A stretch of DNA of 64,000 nt from Zerene cesonia (lineage: Eukaryota; Arthropoda; Insecta; Lepidoptera; Pieridae). The DNA lies in contig NC_052114.1 in assembly GCF_012273895.1 (NCBI RefSeq), forward strand, positions 3,410,001 through 3,474,000. The letters run 5' to 3'. The first letter of the stretch is position 1. Every line of letters begins with the position of its first letter. This document shows positions 52,201-61,634 of the stretch, piece after piece. A model generated the notes under the pieces. It searched no databases and was not told where the DNA came from. It was given only the letters and a program-made list of their open reading frames with translations. The translations under genes and the position numbers were made by a program.

Positions 52201-52720
52201 ATCCTATGGAAAAATAAAATGGTTAAAATAAAAATAATTGGAAATTTAATGGAAGAAGAGACAATTGTCATTTACCCAATGCTATTGCAGTTTTCCAAAT
52301 TTCTGGTTTTAATTTAGATGCCTTTACATCTGTATAATTCGATACACAATCAGTATTTCCACTATAAAGTTCATTTTGTAGTTGATGATGGAGGTTATAA
52401 CTCAAATGTGATAAGTTAGTACCAACAAAATTTATGTTTGTCGCTGGGTTCGAGAGTGAATCTTCGCACAAACCAAGTTCACACATAGCGTTTCTATTGG
52501 TCTTCTGCAATTTCTTTACCATCAATATAAACCGTTTGCGTTCACCAAGTCTTAACTTGTCGAATGGATAATCATAAAAATCTCGGTCCACAAAGCTCAA
52601 TAAACATCGACCATCAATATCTTGTGATTTACAAATTCCTATAATTAAGCTACTAATTTTTTCTTTATGTAATAATTCAATAACTTCTTTGTTGCTCCAT
52701 TTTATAATATCCGAATCCAT
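40261..52720 (-). CDS. SMSr: Sphingomyelin synthase-related protein (SMSr / SAMD8), complete
   Basis: The family makes ceramide phosphoethanolamine from ceramide and phosphatidylethanolamine in the ER and acts in ceramide homeostasis. Five exons in transcript order: 52720-52276, 52203-51999, 49474-49188, 42181-41989 and 40684-40261. Phases agree and sum to 1554 nt (517 residues). An N-terminal SAM domain lies at ~5-73 ('WSNKEVIELLHKEKI'). Membrane segments start at 'TAIALGYVFLVTWVTAVVMV'. Family motifs are 'PLPDLFLDNVPHIPWAF', 'CGDYMFSGHT' (His299) and 'HEHYSIDVFIAF' (His342, Asp346). The 43- and 4-residue spacing equals that of the SMS catalytic triad, so the enzyme looks active. The last ~130 residues after the membrane core are a polar, probably helical tail, which makes the protein longer than human SMSr. 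The ~7-kb intron 3 holds a gap and repeats. The promoter appears shared with the microprotein ORF at 53013. Confidence 0.95.
42380..42450 (+). repeat. Decayed SINE/LINE tail in SMSr intron 4-side DNA
   Basis: 'CCCCTCATGGGAGGCCCG' followed by 'ATTATGATGATAATG' resembles the better preserved copy at 57901-57988. Short and eroded. It lies in the ~7-kb intron just upstream of SMSr exon 4. Confidence 0.45.
42985..44210 (-). mobile_element. Retroelement-like repeat spanning an assembly gap
   Basis: The left flank ('GCACACTCACGTGAGTAAGC', 'ATTTGAATGAAATCTGCATG') and right flank ('GGGTGTGAGTTACATACATA', 'GAAGCTAATAAAAGCGTGTT') are phrases I associate with a common lepidopteran LINE-like repeat whose ORF would fall in the gap. 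No coding part is visible, so class and orientation are uncertain. It lies within the ~7-kb SMSr intron between exons 3 and 4. Confidence 0.4.
43128..44127. other. Assembly gap in the large SMSr intron
   Basis: 1000 N flanked on both sides by repeat-like sequence. Neither SMSr exon phase requires a missing exon here. Confidence 1.
45218..45320 (-). repeat. tRNA-derived SINE fragment, antisense
   Basis: 'CCTCACGTTTTCCTTCACCG' followed by 'CCTCACCACTGCGACTCCAT' is the reverse-strand signature of a tRNA-related SINE head common in Lepidoptera. The downstream body is not clearly delimited. Confidence 0.5.
45695..45860. mobile_element. Palindromic MITE-like element (copy 2, left arm eroded)
   Basis: Shares 'GAGTATTATACATTTAGAAA', the core 'GTGTTCGAAACGTCGGG' and 'AATGAATAAATCGCGTTTAA' with 33835-33998. 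Its left inner arm is replaced by ~60 bp of unrelated sequence, so it is no longer a full palindrome. Confidence 0.7.
45861..47890. other. SMSr intron DNA, no feature seen
   Basis: AT-rich intronic DNA between SMSr exons 4 and 3. Open frames near 46665 and 46987 have no domain and no splice context. Confidence 0.4.
47891..48010 (+). repeat. Dispersed repeat ending 'GCGCAAAGCTAGTA'
   Basis: 'GATACTTTTTATCGCGAGAA' leads to 'CACGCGGGCGAAGCACCGGG'. It is related in plan to 16307-16507. Confidence 0.65.
48079..48278 (-). repeat. Dispersed lepidopteran repeat, family A (copy 3, inverted)
   Basis: Reverse-complement copy of 13785-13987: 'GCCCCGCGGTTTCACCCGCG' at the left, 'TTTCGCATTTATAATATTAG' at the right. 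Both ends are intact, so this copy helps to define the full unit of ~200 bp. Confidence 0.85.
48661..48966 (-). CDS. Possible 101-codon ORF nested in the SMSr intron, unknown
   Basis: An uninterrupted - strand frame starts 'MILDIDMAYVPKSKEY', has a middle 'VLLQLRKRFNYISSVECQ' and ends 'GHINKNTI' before TGA. It has balanced amino-acid composition and alternating strand/helix-like hydrophobicity, unlike most random frames in this AT-rich intron. No family is recognised, and no promoter or splice site could be assigned. A family A-like repeat end ('AATAATATTAGTATGAT') lies ~60 bp upstream, so it may be part of a mobile element or a retrocopy. It is on the same strand as SMSr. Confidence 0.3.
   Translation of the reverse strand: MILDIDMAYVPKSKEYTIEILEMKPHGTATIKYVLLQLRKRFNYISSVECQIELTDATLSHRNFNRRNATTVSLGQSIFVCSEHDHMRTWLLRGHINKNTI
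49475..51242. other. SMSr intron 2, left part, no feature seen
   Basis: AT-rich intronic sequence between SMSr exons 3 and 2. No ORF or clear repeat. Confidence 0.45.
51243..51452 (+). repeat. tRNA-derived SINE with A and B boxes
   Basis: RNA polymerase III promoter-like boxes are visible: A box 'TGGTACAGTGG' at 51254-51264 and B box 'GAATTCGATTCC' at 51296-51307, with tRNA-like spacing. A non-tRNA body follows ('TCTGGCACACAGAAGGTTGA', 'CACCTCATACCCCACTAGGG'). It lies in SMSr intron 2, antisense to the gene. It is a SINE rather than a functional tRNA, because no cloverleaf acceptor stem or tRNA 3' half is present. Confidence 0.75.
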
Positions 52721-52880
52721 GATAACAGAATTACGTGTACACGATCACTAATAAAATAATCTCTTTATAAAATCCTCACTTAAAAATTTATCCTAAATTA
52801 AAACAAAAATAAAAACACTGATTTTAAGACTAGAGAGAAAGCGAAGACATTGTCCCAGTGTTTTACTTTGATTATCCCAA

Positions 52881-52945
52881 TTTGACAAATGTCACGTCCA
52901 ATCTGCACTGTACTACGCCGTCGTTTGACACATTGACATTTGACA
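52881..52945. promoter_or_regulatory. TTTGACA cluster in the shared SMSr/microprotein promoter region
   Basis: TTTGACA at 52881-52887, 52924-52930 and 52939-52945, and TTGACA at 52933-52938, all within 65 bp between the divergent start codons at 52720 (-) and 53013 (+). Similar in motif and position to the cluster before the SH3BGR-like gene. A regulatory role is inferred. Confidence 0.35.
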
Positions 52946-53012
52946 TTAGTCATGGACGGACATTCATGTTCACAGACTAAAGAATACGTAATAACCTACA
53001 TTTACTAAGACA

Positions 53013-53153
53013 ATGCCGCGAAAAAAGTCTCGTAGACCCGGCGCCAGTTTAATTAAAGATGGAGAAAGTAGATGTGAAAAAGGTTATAGAAAACACCGCT
53101 TTGTTGTTGATTTATTTTACACAAGAGTAAAGAAAAGACACACTGGCAAATAG
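53013..53153 (+). CDS. Basic 46-residue microprotein ORF, head-to-head with SMSr
   Basis: ATG with A at -3 opens a 46-codon frame starting 'MPRKKSRRPGASL' and ending 'YTRVKKRHTGK' before TAG. Sixteen of 46 residues are Lys or Arg, and an N-terminal 'PRKKSRRP' could act as a nuclear localisation signal. It begins 292 bp from the SMSr start on the opposite strand, the usual geometry of a bidirectional promoter. Possible poly(A)-type AATAAA occurs near 53544. It is not a family I can name. It could be a complete small nuclear or nucleolar protein, the first exon of a longer gene (a weak donor 'AAAAG/GTTATA' lies inside), or a chance frame. Confidence 0.45.
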   Translation: MPRKKSRRPGASLIKDGESRCEKGYRKHRFVVDLFYTRVKKRHTGK

Positions 53154-54326
53154 TGGAAACTTATAGCCATAAAGGAAGAAAAAAAAAAGAAAAGACAGAT
53201 ACAAATATAACACTACACTTGGTACCTAATATATATAGCCTATTGATCCGATACAGTTCATTATTGATTCAATTTATGCTTTACTGATGAATATAAAGTC
53301 AAAATAGTGCAAATCTTTCGAAGCAAAAATGACATGAACCCCTGATAATTTTTTTTTTACCATTCTTTATATCGATTTGTTGGCCTTACTAGAACTTATC
53401 ACAAAATGCAATATTATGAGACACGTAATAAAGTACCTAGTAATTAATTTTGAAATATTCTTAATTCTTGTAGTTTTTTTGTATGCGATGTTACTACATT
53501 ATTTTTCACTGATGCTGTATTTAAGACATTTGTCCAATTTATAAAATAAATTGGACAAATAAACTTAGGTTAACACAAGGCTAGTAGTTGATTTAGCGTG
53601 AAAATTGTTAAGGAGAAAACTTCTTATTACTATTTTTTTTACCCCAAAACATTACCAATATTCAATGCAGTGTTTTCAGTTTTTAGTTTTTGTTAAAATA
53701 TAAAATTGTAAAATATTCATGTTCGTAAAAATTATTACTTATTGTCATTACTCATTGGTCCAAATTACAATGTAGCCCTTCACATTATATAAGTATAAAT
53801 TTTGTGAATTTCTCCGTAAATTACCACATTCCCTACATAGTATAATGAAAACGAATTGAGCAAGGTATTATTGGATTAAAAACCTAAGACTTTTTATTTC
53901 GTTTTATTATAAAAATAAAAACAATCGGATTACAAAAGTAAGTACAAAAATGTTGTAGGTAAAGTAATGTTTCAAGTACATAAATCAAATTTTAACTGTA
54001 ACATATACTTGATTGTGACTTGAGCTTCGTTGTAGACAATATATCTGGATTATTTGTTAAGAAAATTATATATAATAACAGTTATAAAATGTTATATCGT
54101 AGCGGTGGACAAAAGTGGATAATGATTCTACTGTAGGATTACCATTGTTTAAGTGAAATACAGTGTATACTGTATAATATATACCAGCCCAGTTATTTAA
54201 GGAGCCGTTTCATTAAGAGAATAGACACTTGATTGAGACGCTGATCACCTAGCACACTGAATAAAATTTTGCCATTCAATCAAACATCTAGGCAAATAAT
54301 ATTAAAATAAACAAGTAAATAAATTA
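53154..54326. other. Intergenic AT-rich DNA
   Basis: No exon or clear repeat up to the gap. It may contain the 3' UTR of the microprotein transcript. Confidence 0.4.
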
Positions 54327-55326
54327 NNNNNNNNNNNNNNNNNNNNNNNNNNNNNNNNNNNNNNNNNNNNNNNNNNNNNNNNNNNNNNNNNNNNNNNNNN
54401 NNNNNNNNNNNNNNNNNNNNNNNNNNNNNNNNNNNNNNNNNNNNNNNNNNNNNNNNNNNNNNNNNNNNNNNNNNNNNNNNNNNNNNNNNNNNNNNNNNNN
54501 NNNNNNNNNNNNNNNNNNNNNNNNNNNNNNNNNNNNNNNNNNNNNNNNNNNNNNNNNNNNNNNNNNNNNNNNNNNNNNNNNNNNNNNNNNNNNNNNNNNN
54601 NNNNNNNNNNNNNNNNNNNNNNNNNNNNNNNNNNNNNNNNNNNNNNNNNNNNNNNNNNNNNNNNNNNNNNNNNNNNNNNNNNNNNNNNNNNNNNNNNNNN
54701 NNNNNNNNNNNNNNNNNNNNNNNNNNNNNNNNNNNNNNNNNNNNNNNNNNNNNNNNNNNNNNNNNNNNNNNNNNNNNNNNNNNNNNNNNNNNNNNNNNNN
54801 NNNNNNNNNNNNNNNNNNNNNNNNNNNNNNNNNNNNNNNNNNNNNNNNNNNNNNNNNNNNNNNNNNNNNNNNNNNNNNNNNNNNNNNNNNNNNNNNNNNN
54901 NNNNNNNNNNNNNNNNNNNNNNNNNNNNNNNNNNNNNNNNNNNNNNNNNNNNNNNNNNNNNNNNNNNNNNNNNNNNNNNNNNNNNNNNNNNNNNNNNNNN
55001 NNNNNNNNNNNNNNNNNNNNNNNNNNNNNNNNNNNNNNNNNNNNNNNNNNNNNNNNNNNNNNNNNNNNNNNNNNNNNNNNNNNNNNNNNNNNNNNNNNNN
55101 NNNNNNNNNNNNNNNNNNNNNNNNNNNNNNNNNNNNNNNNNNNNNNNNNNNNNNNNNNNNNNNNNNNNNNNNNNNNNNNNNNNNNNNNNNNNNNNNNNNN
55201 NNNNNNNNNNNNNNNNNNNNNNNNNNNNNNNNNNNNNNNNNNNNNNNNNNNNNNNNNNNNNNNNNNNNNNNNNNNNNNNNNNNNNNNNNNNNNNNNNNNN
55301 NNNNNNNNNNNNNNNNNNNNNNNNNN
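54327..55326. other. Assembly gap upstream of the PARP gene
   Basis: 1000 N. The right edge is a LINE 3' end, so a retroelement probably lies in the gap. The missing first PARP exon(s) may also be here. Confidence 1.
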
Positions 55327-55401
55327 TGTTCCCTAGGTTAAGTCTCAATTTGTAATTATTCCAAAACAATAAAGCATAAATAAATAAATAAATAAATAAA
55401 A
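55327..55401 (+). mobile_element. LINE 3' end with (TAAA)n tail
   Basis: 'CTAGGTTAAGTCTCAATTTG' followed by 'CCAAAACAATAAAGCATAAA' and a run of TAAA units is the typical 3' terminus of a non-LTR retrotransposon whose body falls in the gap to the left. Confidence 0.6.
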
Positions 55402-55701
55402 TAATTCACGTTTGTAATAATCATGTAACTTATTACTTCAGCGATGGTATGGTAAATAAGGTTGGCAGCCGAATAATATTTAAATGAAATCTATGATCAT
55501 AATATAGCTAGGTATGAAGGTATATTGGACAGATCTTTTTTAAAACCCCGAGGTTTCATATGACATTGAAATAATCATGAGGAAATTCAAGTGATGTGGA
55601 GTTATTTTGTTTAAAAAATGAGTGCTGTAAGTGAAAATGATTATTTTATTTTGTGTTTAATTAGGGTTACAGGTTTGCATCTCTTTGTGTTTTTTTTTAA
55701 G

Positions 55702-58700
55702 ACGGTGTGCCGGTTTTATGTGTTAATGGGCTAGAGGAAGTGGCGCACGTGTATCGCGAAGACGCACCATTCAGCGCAACCCTCAACCGAACCGACCTAA
55801 ACTCTAAGTTTTGTACTAACCTAAGTTGTACAATGCAGTTGCTAGAAGCTGATTACTCTAAACGGTAATTACAAACTTCTATACTATGACGAGCTGACCC
55901 GGCGAACTTCGCAACGCCATTGACCTTTTTTTGAAACATTTGTCCGTATTTTTTTACCTTTTAAACCTTCCCTGACTATTATGAAACCAAAATTATCAAA
56001 ATCGGCCCAGCCATTCTCGAGTTTTAGCGAGACTATCGAACAGCAATTGATTTTTATTTATAAGAGTAAATAATTACAATCTTTCTGTCCTTAAAAGACC
56101 TTAAGAACGTCTGATTATTGAGACGAAGACATTGTTCACCTATTCTTTTTAAATATCTTCGTTATCTATTATAATTCGGAAATGCCTTTTAACAGATACT
56201 GGTTTGTTAAAAGCACGAGTGGATCTGGCTTCAAACCTATCATAACTGTGAAAGAGTTCGACGACTACTTGAGCCGAGCTAAGGAATTATTTAAAAAGGA
56301 ATTTTATAAGAAGACCGGGAACTTGTGGAGTTTAAGGCATCAATTTGAAAAGGTTAAAATCTCTCGATTATTTTGTTGATCATTTAATTAATACACGTTG
56401 ATGTTGATTTTTTTTTATTGTTATTCAACAGAAACACGGTAAATACGATCTGGTGCAGTTGGCGAATCTAAATGAAACAATCCCTGTACTACAGATGGAT
56501 ACCCAAAGCTCTCTACCAGCTACTTTACAAAAACTGTTGATTCTACTGTTTGATATCAACATTATTAATAAAACAATAGCAGATATCGATGTAAGTGTAA
56601 AGAGTTAATTAATCAACATAAAGAGTTAGCTAATTAAACTAACTGATCAGTTATTGGACAACTGTCCGTCTCCGATGGGGTCAAACGAACATATATTAAA
56701 AAGAGAAATATAATATACTACGCTTGTTTGCCTACTCATTGGCGATGATAATTAATCATAAAAATTTTCTGGTAATATTTTTAGGTGCAGTGAAGACAAA
56801 AAAATTCGGTCCTTTTTTTCAAAACGCGCATACATGTTCTTGTAAGCATTCTAGTAGCTGATAAATATCGGGTTGGTTTTAAGAGGTTTTTTATTTGGTA
56901 TTCGGCGTGTGGATCCTATCCTCCTATCGATCCTATTGTGCATTTCTTTATATTTTATTCCCTGACCATCCCATTCCTACACCTAGTAGAATATACTTGC
57001 CTGTATTTAGCTGAGTAGTTAATGTGTGTTTGTCTGTAGTTGTTGTTATATCTTTTTATGATATATTATCTTTTTATTTTCGAGTGCTATTTGTTTAGGT
57101 GGATTCGAGAAAAATGCCTTTAGGTGTCCTCGCTGACGAACAAATTAAGGCGGGATATGAGACATTATTGCATCTGTTTCACATAGTAAAAAAGGGAAAA
57201 GTCAGCTATAATAGGATTAAAGATCTCTCTAATAAGTAAGTACGATTTATTCTTTATCGCCCACCTCTATGTCTTTGTTGTTACTCTAATGTTCAATGGA
57301 ATGCCATTTCTCTTAATTTAAAACAAAAGAGAGTGATGCCTTGAAATTTTTATTTACTTAATGTTATTCATATATATTCATTGTGAAGAAGTAAACATTT
57401 CATCGTTTGTGACGTTGTAGTTATGAAGTTATTTCTTAATAACTATAAAATTAGCTGACCCAGCAAAAGCTGTTCTGTCTTACTCATTATTTAGGGGTAT
57501 AAAAAATAGATGTTGGTATATATATATATATATAGACCTACCGATATGCACACAAAATTTCATGAAAATCATTCCAGCCGCTTCGGAGGAGTATGTAAAA
57601 AGTATATAATTTTAAATACATATAGATTTCGCTAAAATTATTAGAAAGTAATTAAGTGGCTACATTTTAGTGTCGAACTGATTTAACAACTAGTCCTATA
57701 CATATAACATTATTGATTACAGATTCTACACGAAAATACCACATAAAGGAACAGAAAAAAACTTAGTTGTTCTTGATAGTGTGGAATTGATTAAATCCAA
57801 AGTTGATATGCTTAACGATTTGCGGAACACTCACTTATCGTTTAGATTATTAAGAGAAGGTAAGTGTTTCGTCATTAGTATATAAGTGTTGATTGATTGA
57901 TTCTTGGCCAGCGTGGTGGATTATGGCCTGAACCCTCATAGGAGGCCTGTGTCCCAGTAATGGGAATGTATATGGGCTGATGATGATTTTATAAGTGTTG
58001 AGGATGAATTGGCATGAGGACACTAATAGTTATCGGATGTAAAAGATTTTTAGCGGTTAGTGGTAAGTTTTAAATCTTGACTGCCTTTTTTATGTATGTA
58101 ATGTAATTTTTTGTATTTACACTTTTTATTAGAAATGGACAAGTCTGTTAATAGCATGGAGACATTCTACAACAGATTGAACACAAAAATCGTTGCGTTG
58201 GACAAAAATTCTCAGGAATTTAATATGATATTGGAATACTTTACGAACACCCAATCAAAAACACATCTTAATAACTTTAAGATGCACATTGACGAGGTAA
58301 GTCTTGTTTCTTTCCTTCTTCGTTACATTTTTTAAAAATAATGTAGTCATTGTTATCATTTTACATGGTTCCAATATCATAAACTATGTAGGAGTTGAAA
58401 TTAATTTTCTCCTATAAACCTAATCATATGTACTAATAATAACAGTAAGGCCTACGACTAGAGATATCACGATGGGCGGCTGACGCACAAATATTCGTTA
58501 CTTCTATAATACGCGCTTTCCTTTACCATGAAAGACGCAACAACAATTATATTTGTTTAATCGTGGACAATGTAATGGCATACGAAATACATATATCGAC
58601 AAATAAAAATCGCTAGCTATCGCAGTGACGCTTGGTAACGTGTAATCTTGTCTCGTTGGCCTTATAAATACTAGCTTCATTCTAAAATTCAAACCTCATT

Positions 58701-60365
58701 CAGTCAATACGCTTATTAGGGGCATAATGGTAATTGGATTTTAATGCATATTTTCAGTTAATAGACTTAGAAAAACACTGCTTGTAATTCCCTCAGCTGA
58801 TGTTCATTTGCACAATATTGTAATTAGTAATCATTTTGTTGTAATCTATTGCATACTAAGTCAATAACCTGCAGTACTAATAATAAGATGGTTGTTCAGA
58901 TATTTCTAGTGGAACGGGAAGGTGAAAGAGAACGCTATGAGCCTTACAAATCACTGCATAATAGGAAACTGTTATGGCACGGATCACGACTCTCTAACAT
59001 TTCTGCTATACTCTATGAAGGTTATGTTCATATTTGGACCTTATAAATATTTTAATTCTCATTTGTCGTTAAAACATTCCTTTGGGCATTTCAAAACACG
59101 CACAATACAATATGAATAAATAGAACGTTAGAAATATAATTGAAATAATCTATGAGTATTTACTATTTAGACTATATAATAAAGCTCCAAGTTATTCATT
59201 ATGAACTCTGTTTTTCGATTATGGATATATGTGGGCTATGTTGAAATGGGGTTGCTGGTAATACTAAATAATAATAATTTAAAATTAGTTTTAGTAATAT
59301 CATATATACGCATTACATTATCTGGTATTTCACTATTTTTCCATATTTTTTAATTACATATTGTACAATTATAATAATTAATAATAATAATAATTTATTT
59401 TACATATATGTTATATATATGTATACATTTTGTAACTTAGTAATATATATATATATATAGTACTTAATAATATACGTGGTACATATATAGCCATATATGT
59501 ACCACGGGCGAAGCTGGGGCGGACCGATAGTGTTATATAAAATTTTTTAAATAAGTATAATTTGTGATGAAAGGTCTCCGCATAGCACCGCCAGAAGTGA
59601 TAGCAACAGGTCATATGTTCGGCAAAGGTATATACTTCGCGGACGTAGCAACAAAATCCGCGCAATACATACACGCTACTACGGATCATCCTACTGGGGT
59701 GCTCTTGTTGTGCGAAGTTGCTCTCGGTAATATGTAAGTAACTAAAGACTGTTTAAAAGTTTATTTTTTAACTGTTTTATAAATCATAGTGGGCATCCGA
59801 TTTGGTGGTTCGTCTGATGGCAAGCGATCACCGCCGTCTAAGAATACTTACAGAGGAAGGAACGTTGCCCGATTAAAAAAAAATTCAAACTCGAGAGATA
59901 AGGGAAAGAGTGATGTCGGGAATAAAGAAATGGACTGGGTAGGGCGTGAAATCGGAAAACGAGCTTCTGATTTCACGCCAATTCTGTGGGGGTATGGTAC
60001 CTTGGCCGGCGCAAGCTGTCCCAATTCGTGTCGAAGCGTAAGCGTTTCCTTGGCCATTATTTAAGTACTAGACAATGTTTTTTCTTCGTAGCTTTTGGTG
60101 ATTCGATTCTTACGAAAAATACTAAATAAATAAAAAAATATATGTAATATTTAAATATTTCCTTTTTCTTCAACAGGAAGAAATGCTACAGCAATGAATA
60201 CGTCACAGAATTGCCAGATGAATACCAATCAGTTTGTGGAGTGGGTCGTAATAAACCAGACCCCTCGCACACCGTAACATTACAAGACGGTACAATTGTA
60301 CCTCTTGGCAATATTGTACCGAACGACGATATGCTCTCTACGCAAAGTCAACTTATTCATAATGA
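55702..60365 (+). CDS. PARP: Poly(ADP-ribose) polymerase, PARP1/2/3 class (first and last exons missing)
   Basis: The enzyme transfers ADP-ribose from NAD+ to proteins at DNA breaks. Exons: 55702-55864, 56196-56352, 56432-56590, 57099-57235, 57723-57859, 58133-58296, 58900-59020, 59574-59733 and 60177-60365. All phases agree, giving ~462 visible codons. Order: WGR-like domain ('AHVYREDAPFSATLNRTDLN', 'KKHGKYDLVQL'); helical regulatory domain ('SRKMPLGVLADEQIKAGYET', 'KIPHKGTEKNL'); catalytic domain ('LLWHGSRLSN' with the NAD-binding His, 'HMFGKGIYFADVATKSAQY' with the Tyr, 'GVGRNKPDPSHTVTL', 'QLIHNE' with the catalytic Glu). The H-Y-E triad marks a polymerase rather than a mono-transferase, if the split Glu codon is completed as expected. 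The central W-G-R motif itself is replaced ('YWFVKSTSGSGFKP'). No zinc fingers or BRCT domain are seen. Nearest by layout to PARP2/3. The first exon is phase 1, so an upstream start exon exists, and the terminal ~20 residues are not found. Confidence 0.9.
55881..56065 (-). repeat. Dispersed repeat in PARP intron 1
   Basis: 'GAGCTGACCCGGCGAACTTC' at one end and 'AAAATCGGCCCAGCCATTCT' plus 'ATTTTTATTTATAAG' at the other. This is the plan of the 'gctgacccggc' repeats frequent in insect introns. A second, diverged member is at 57449-57620. Confidence 0.65.
57449..57620 (-). repeat. Dispersed repeat with AT microsatellite in a PARP intron
   Basis: 'TTAGCTGACCCAGCAAAAGC' followed by an (AT)n run near 57516-57532 and 'CATGAAAATCATTCCAGCCG'. 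Same type as 55881-56065. Confidence 0.65.
57901..57988 (+). repeat. Lepidopteran repeat tail 'GGCCAGCGTGGTGGATTATG'
   Basis: 'GGCCAGCGTGGTGGATTATG', 'GGAGGCCTGTGTCCCAGTAA' and 'TATATGGGCTGATGATGATT' make up the 3' tail of a very widespread moth and butterfly element. It sits in the PARP intron between 57859 and 58133. Confidence 0.8.
58297..58899. other. PARP intron, no feature seen
   Basis: The - strand frame 58504-58692 shows no domain. No repeat was recognised. Confidence 0.4.
59462..59535 (+). repeat. Repeat fragment immediately upstream of a PARP exon
   Basis: 'GTGGTACATATATAGCC' and 'ATGTACCACGGGCGAAGC' form a short inverted pair related to the 24558-24737 repeat. It ends only ~40 bp before the exon at 59574, whose acceptor 'TGTGATGAAAG' has a poor polypyrimidine tract. 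The insertion may weaken or have remodelled this splice site. Confidence 0.55.
59790..60062 (+). repeat. SINE-like repeat in a PARP intron
   Basis: 'GGGCATCCGATTTGGTGGTT' followed by 'CGTCTGATGGCAAGCGATCA' and later 'GGTACCTTGGCCGGCGCAAG'. This is the reverse arrangement of elements such as 18561-18890 ('ACCATCAGGC'). Its 91-codon + frame is an open stretch of the repeat, not a gene. Confidence 0.65.
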
Positions 60366-60634
60366 GTATCCTTTTTAAAAAAAGACACTAGAAAAAATTA
60401 CTACTCTGCATACCATGCATACTAAAAGTAACATTATTTTATGTCTCTCATTTCCTTAGTGTAGATTATTAGATTATAAAGCAACAGTGAGTAGATTTCA
60501 GCCGCAGGTAGTCTAGATATAAATTTTAATATCGTGTCTAGGCAAATAGTTGCAGATCTAAATACTTAGTCTGGCCATAAATACTGTTACACTTAATTAT
60601 AAAAAAATATTACATTTGAATTTCGAATCTGTCA

Positions 60635-61634
60635 NNNNNNNNNNNNNNNNNNNNNNNNNNNNNNNNNNNNNNNNNNNNNNNNNNNNNNNNNNNNNNNNNN
60701 NNNNNNNNNNNNNNNNNNNNNNNNNNNNNNNNNNNNNNNNNNNNNNNNNNNNNNNNNNNNNNNNNNNNNNNNNNNNNNNNNNNNNNNNNNNNNNNNNNNN
60801 NNNNNNNNNNNNNNNNNNNNNNNNNNNNNNNNNNNNNNNNNNNNNNNNNNNNNNNNNNNNNNNNNNNNNNNNNNNNNNNNNNNNNNNNNNNNNNNNNNNN
60901 NNNNNNNNNNNNNNNNNNNNNNNNNNNNNNNNNNNNNNNNNNNNNNNNNNNNNNNNNNNNNNNNNNNNNNNNNNNNNNNNNNNNNNNNNNNNNNNNNNNN
61001 NNNNNNNNNNNNNNNNNNNNNNNNNNNNNNNNNNNNNNNNNNNNNNNNNNNNNNNNNNNNNNNNNNNNNNNNNNNNNNNNNNNNNNNNNNNNNNNNNNNN
61101 NNNNNNNNNNNNNNNNNNNNNNNNNNNNNNNNNNNNNNNNNNNNNNNNNNNNNNNNNNNNNNNNNNNNNNNNNNNNNNNNNNNNNNNNNNNNNNNNNNNN
61201 NNNNNNNNNNNNNNNNNNNNNNNNNNNNNNNNNNNNNNNNNNNNNNNNNNNNNNNNNNNNNNNNNNNNNNNNNNNNNNNNNNNNNNNNNNNNNNNNNNNN
61301 NNNNNNNNNNNNNNNNNNNNNNNNNNNNNNNNNNNNNNNNNNNNNNNNNNNNNNNNNNNNNNNNNNNNNNNNNNNNNNNNNNNNNNNNNNNNNNNNNNNN
61401 NNNNNNNNNNNNNNNNNNNNNNNNNNNNNNNNNNNNNNNNNNNNNNNNNNNNNNNNNNNNNNNNNNNNNNNNNNNNNNNNNNNNNNNNNNNNNNNNNNNN
61501 NNNNNNNNNNNNNNNNNNNNNNNNNNNNNNNNNNNNNNNNNNNNNNNNNNNNNNNNNNNNNNNNNNNNNNNNNNNNNNNNNNNNNNNNNNNNNNNNNNNN
61601 NNNNNNNNNNNNNNNNNNNNNNNNNNNNNNNNNN
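60635..61634. other. Assembly gap after the last visible PARP exon
   Basis: 1000 N bounded on the right by a reverse-transcriptase fragment. The final PARP exon is probably here if it exists. Confidence 1.

Noticed and set aside
55612..55628. PARP first exon 'ATGAGTGCT' followed by GTAAGT
   Set aside because: The donor is strong, but the exon would end in phase 0, while the exon at 55702 needs one preceding base. Joining them gives an early stop.
59789..60064. 91-codon + frame 'MGIRFGGSSDGKRSP...'
   Set aside because: It lies wholly within a SINE-like repeat in a PARP intron and breaks PARP phase.
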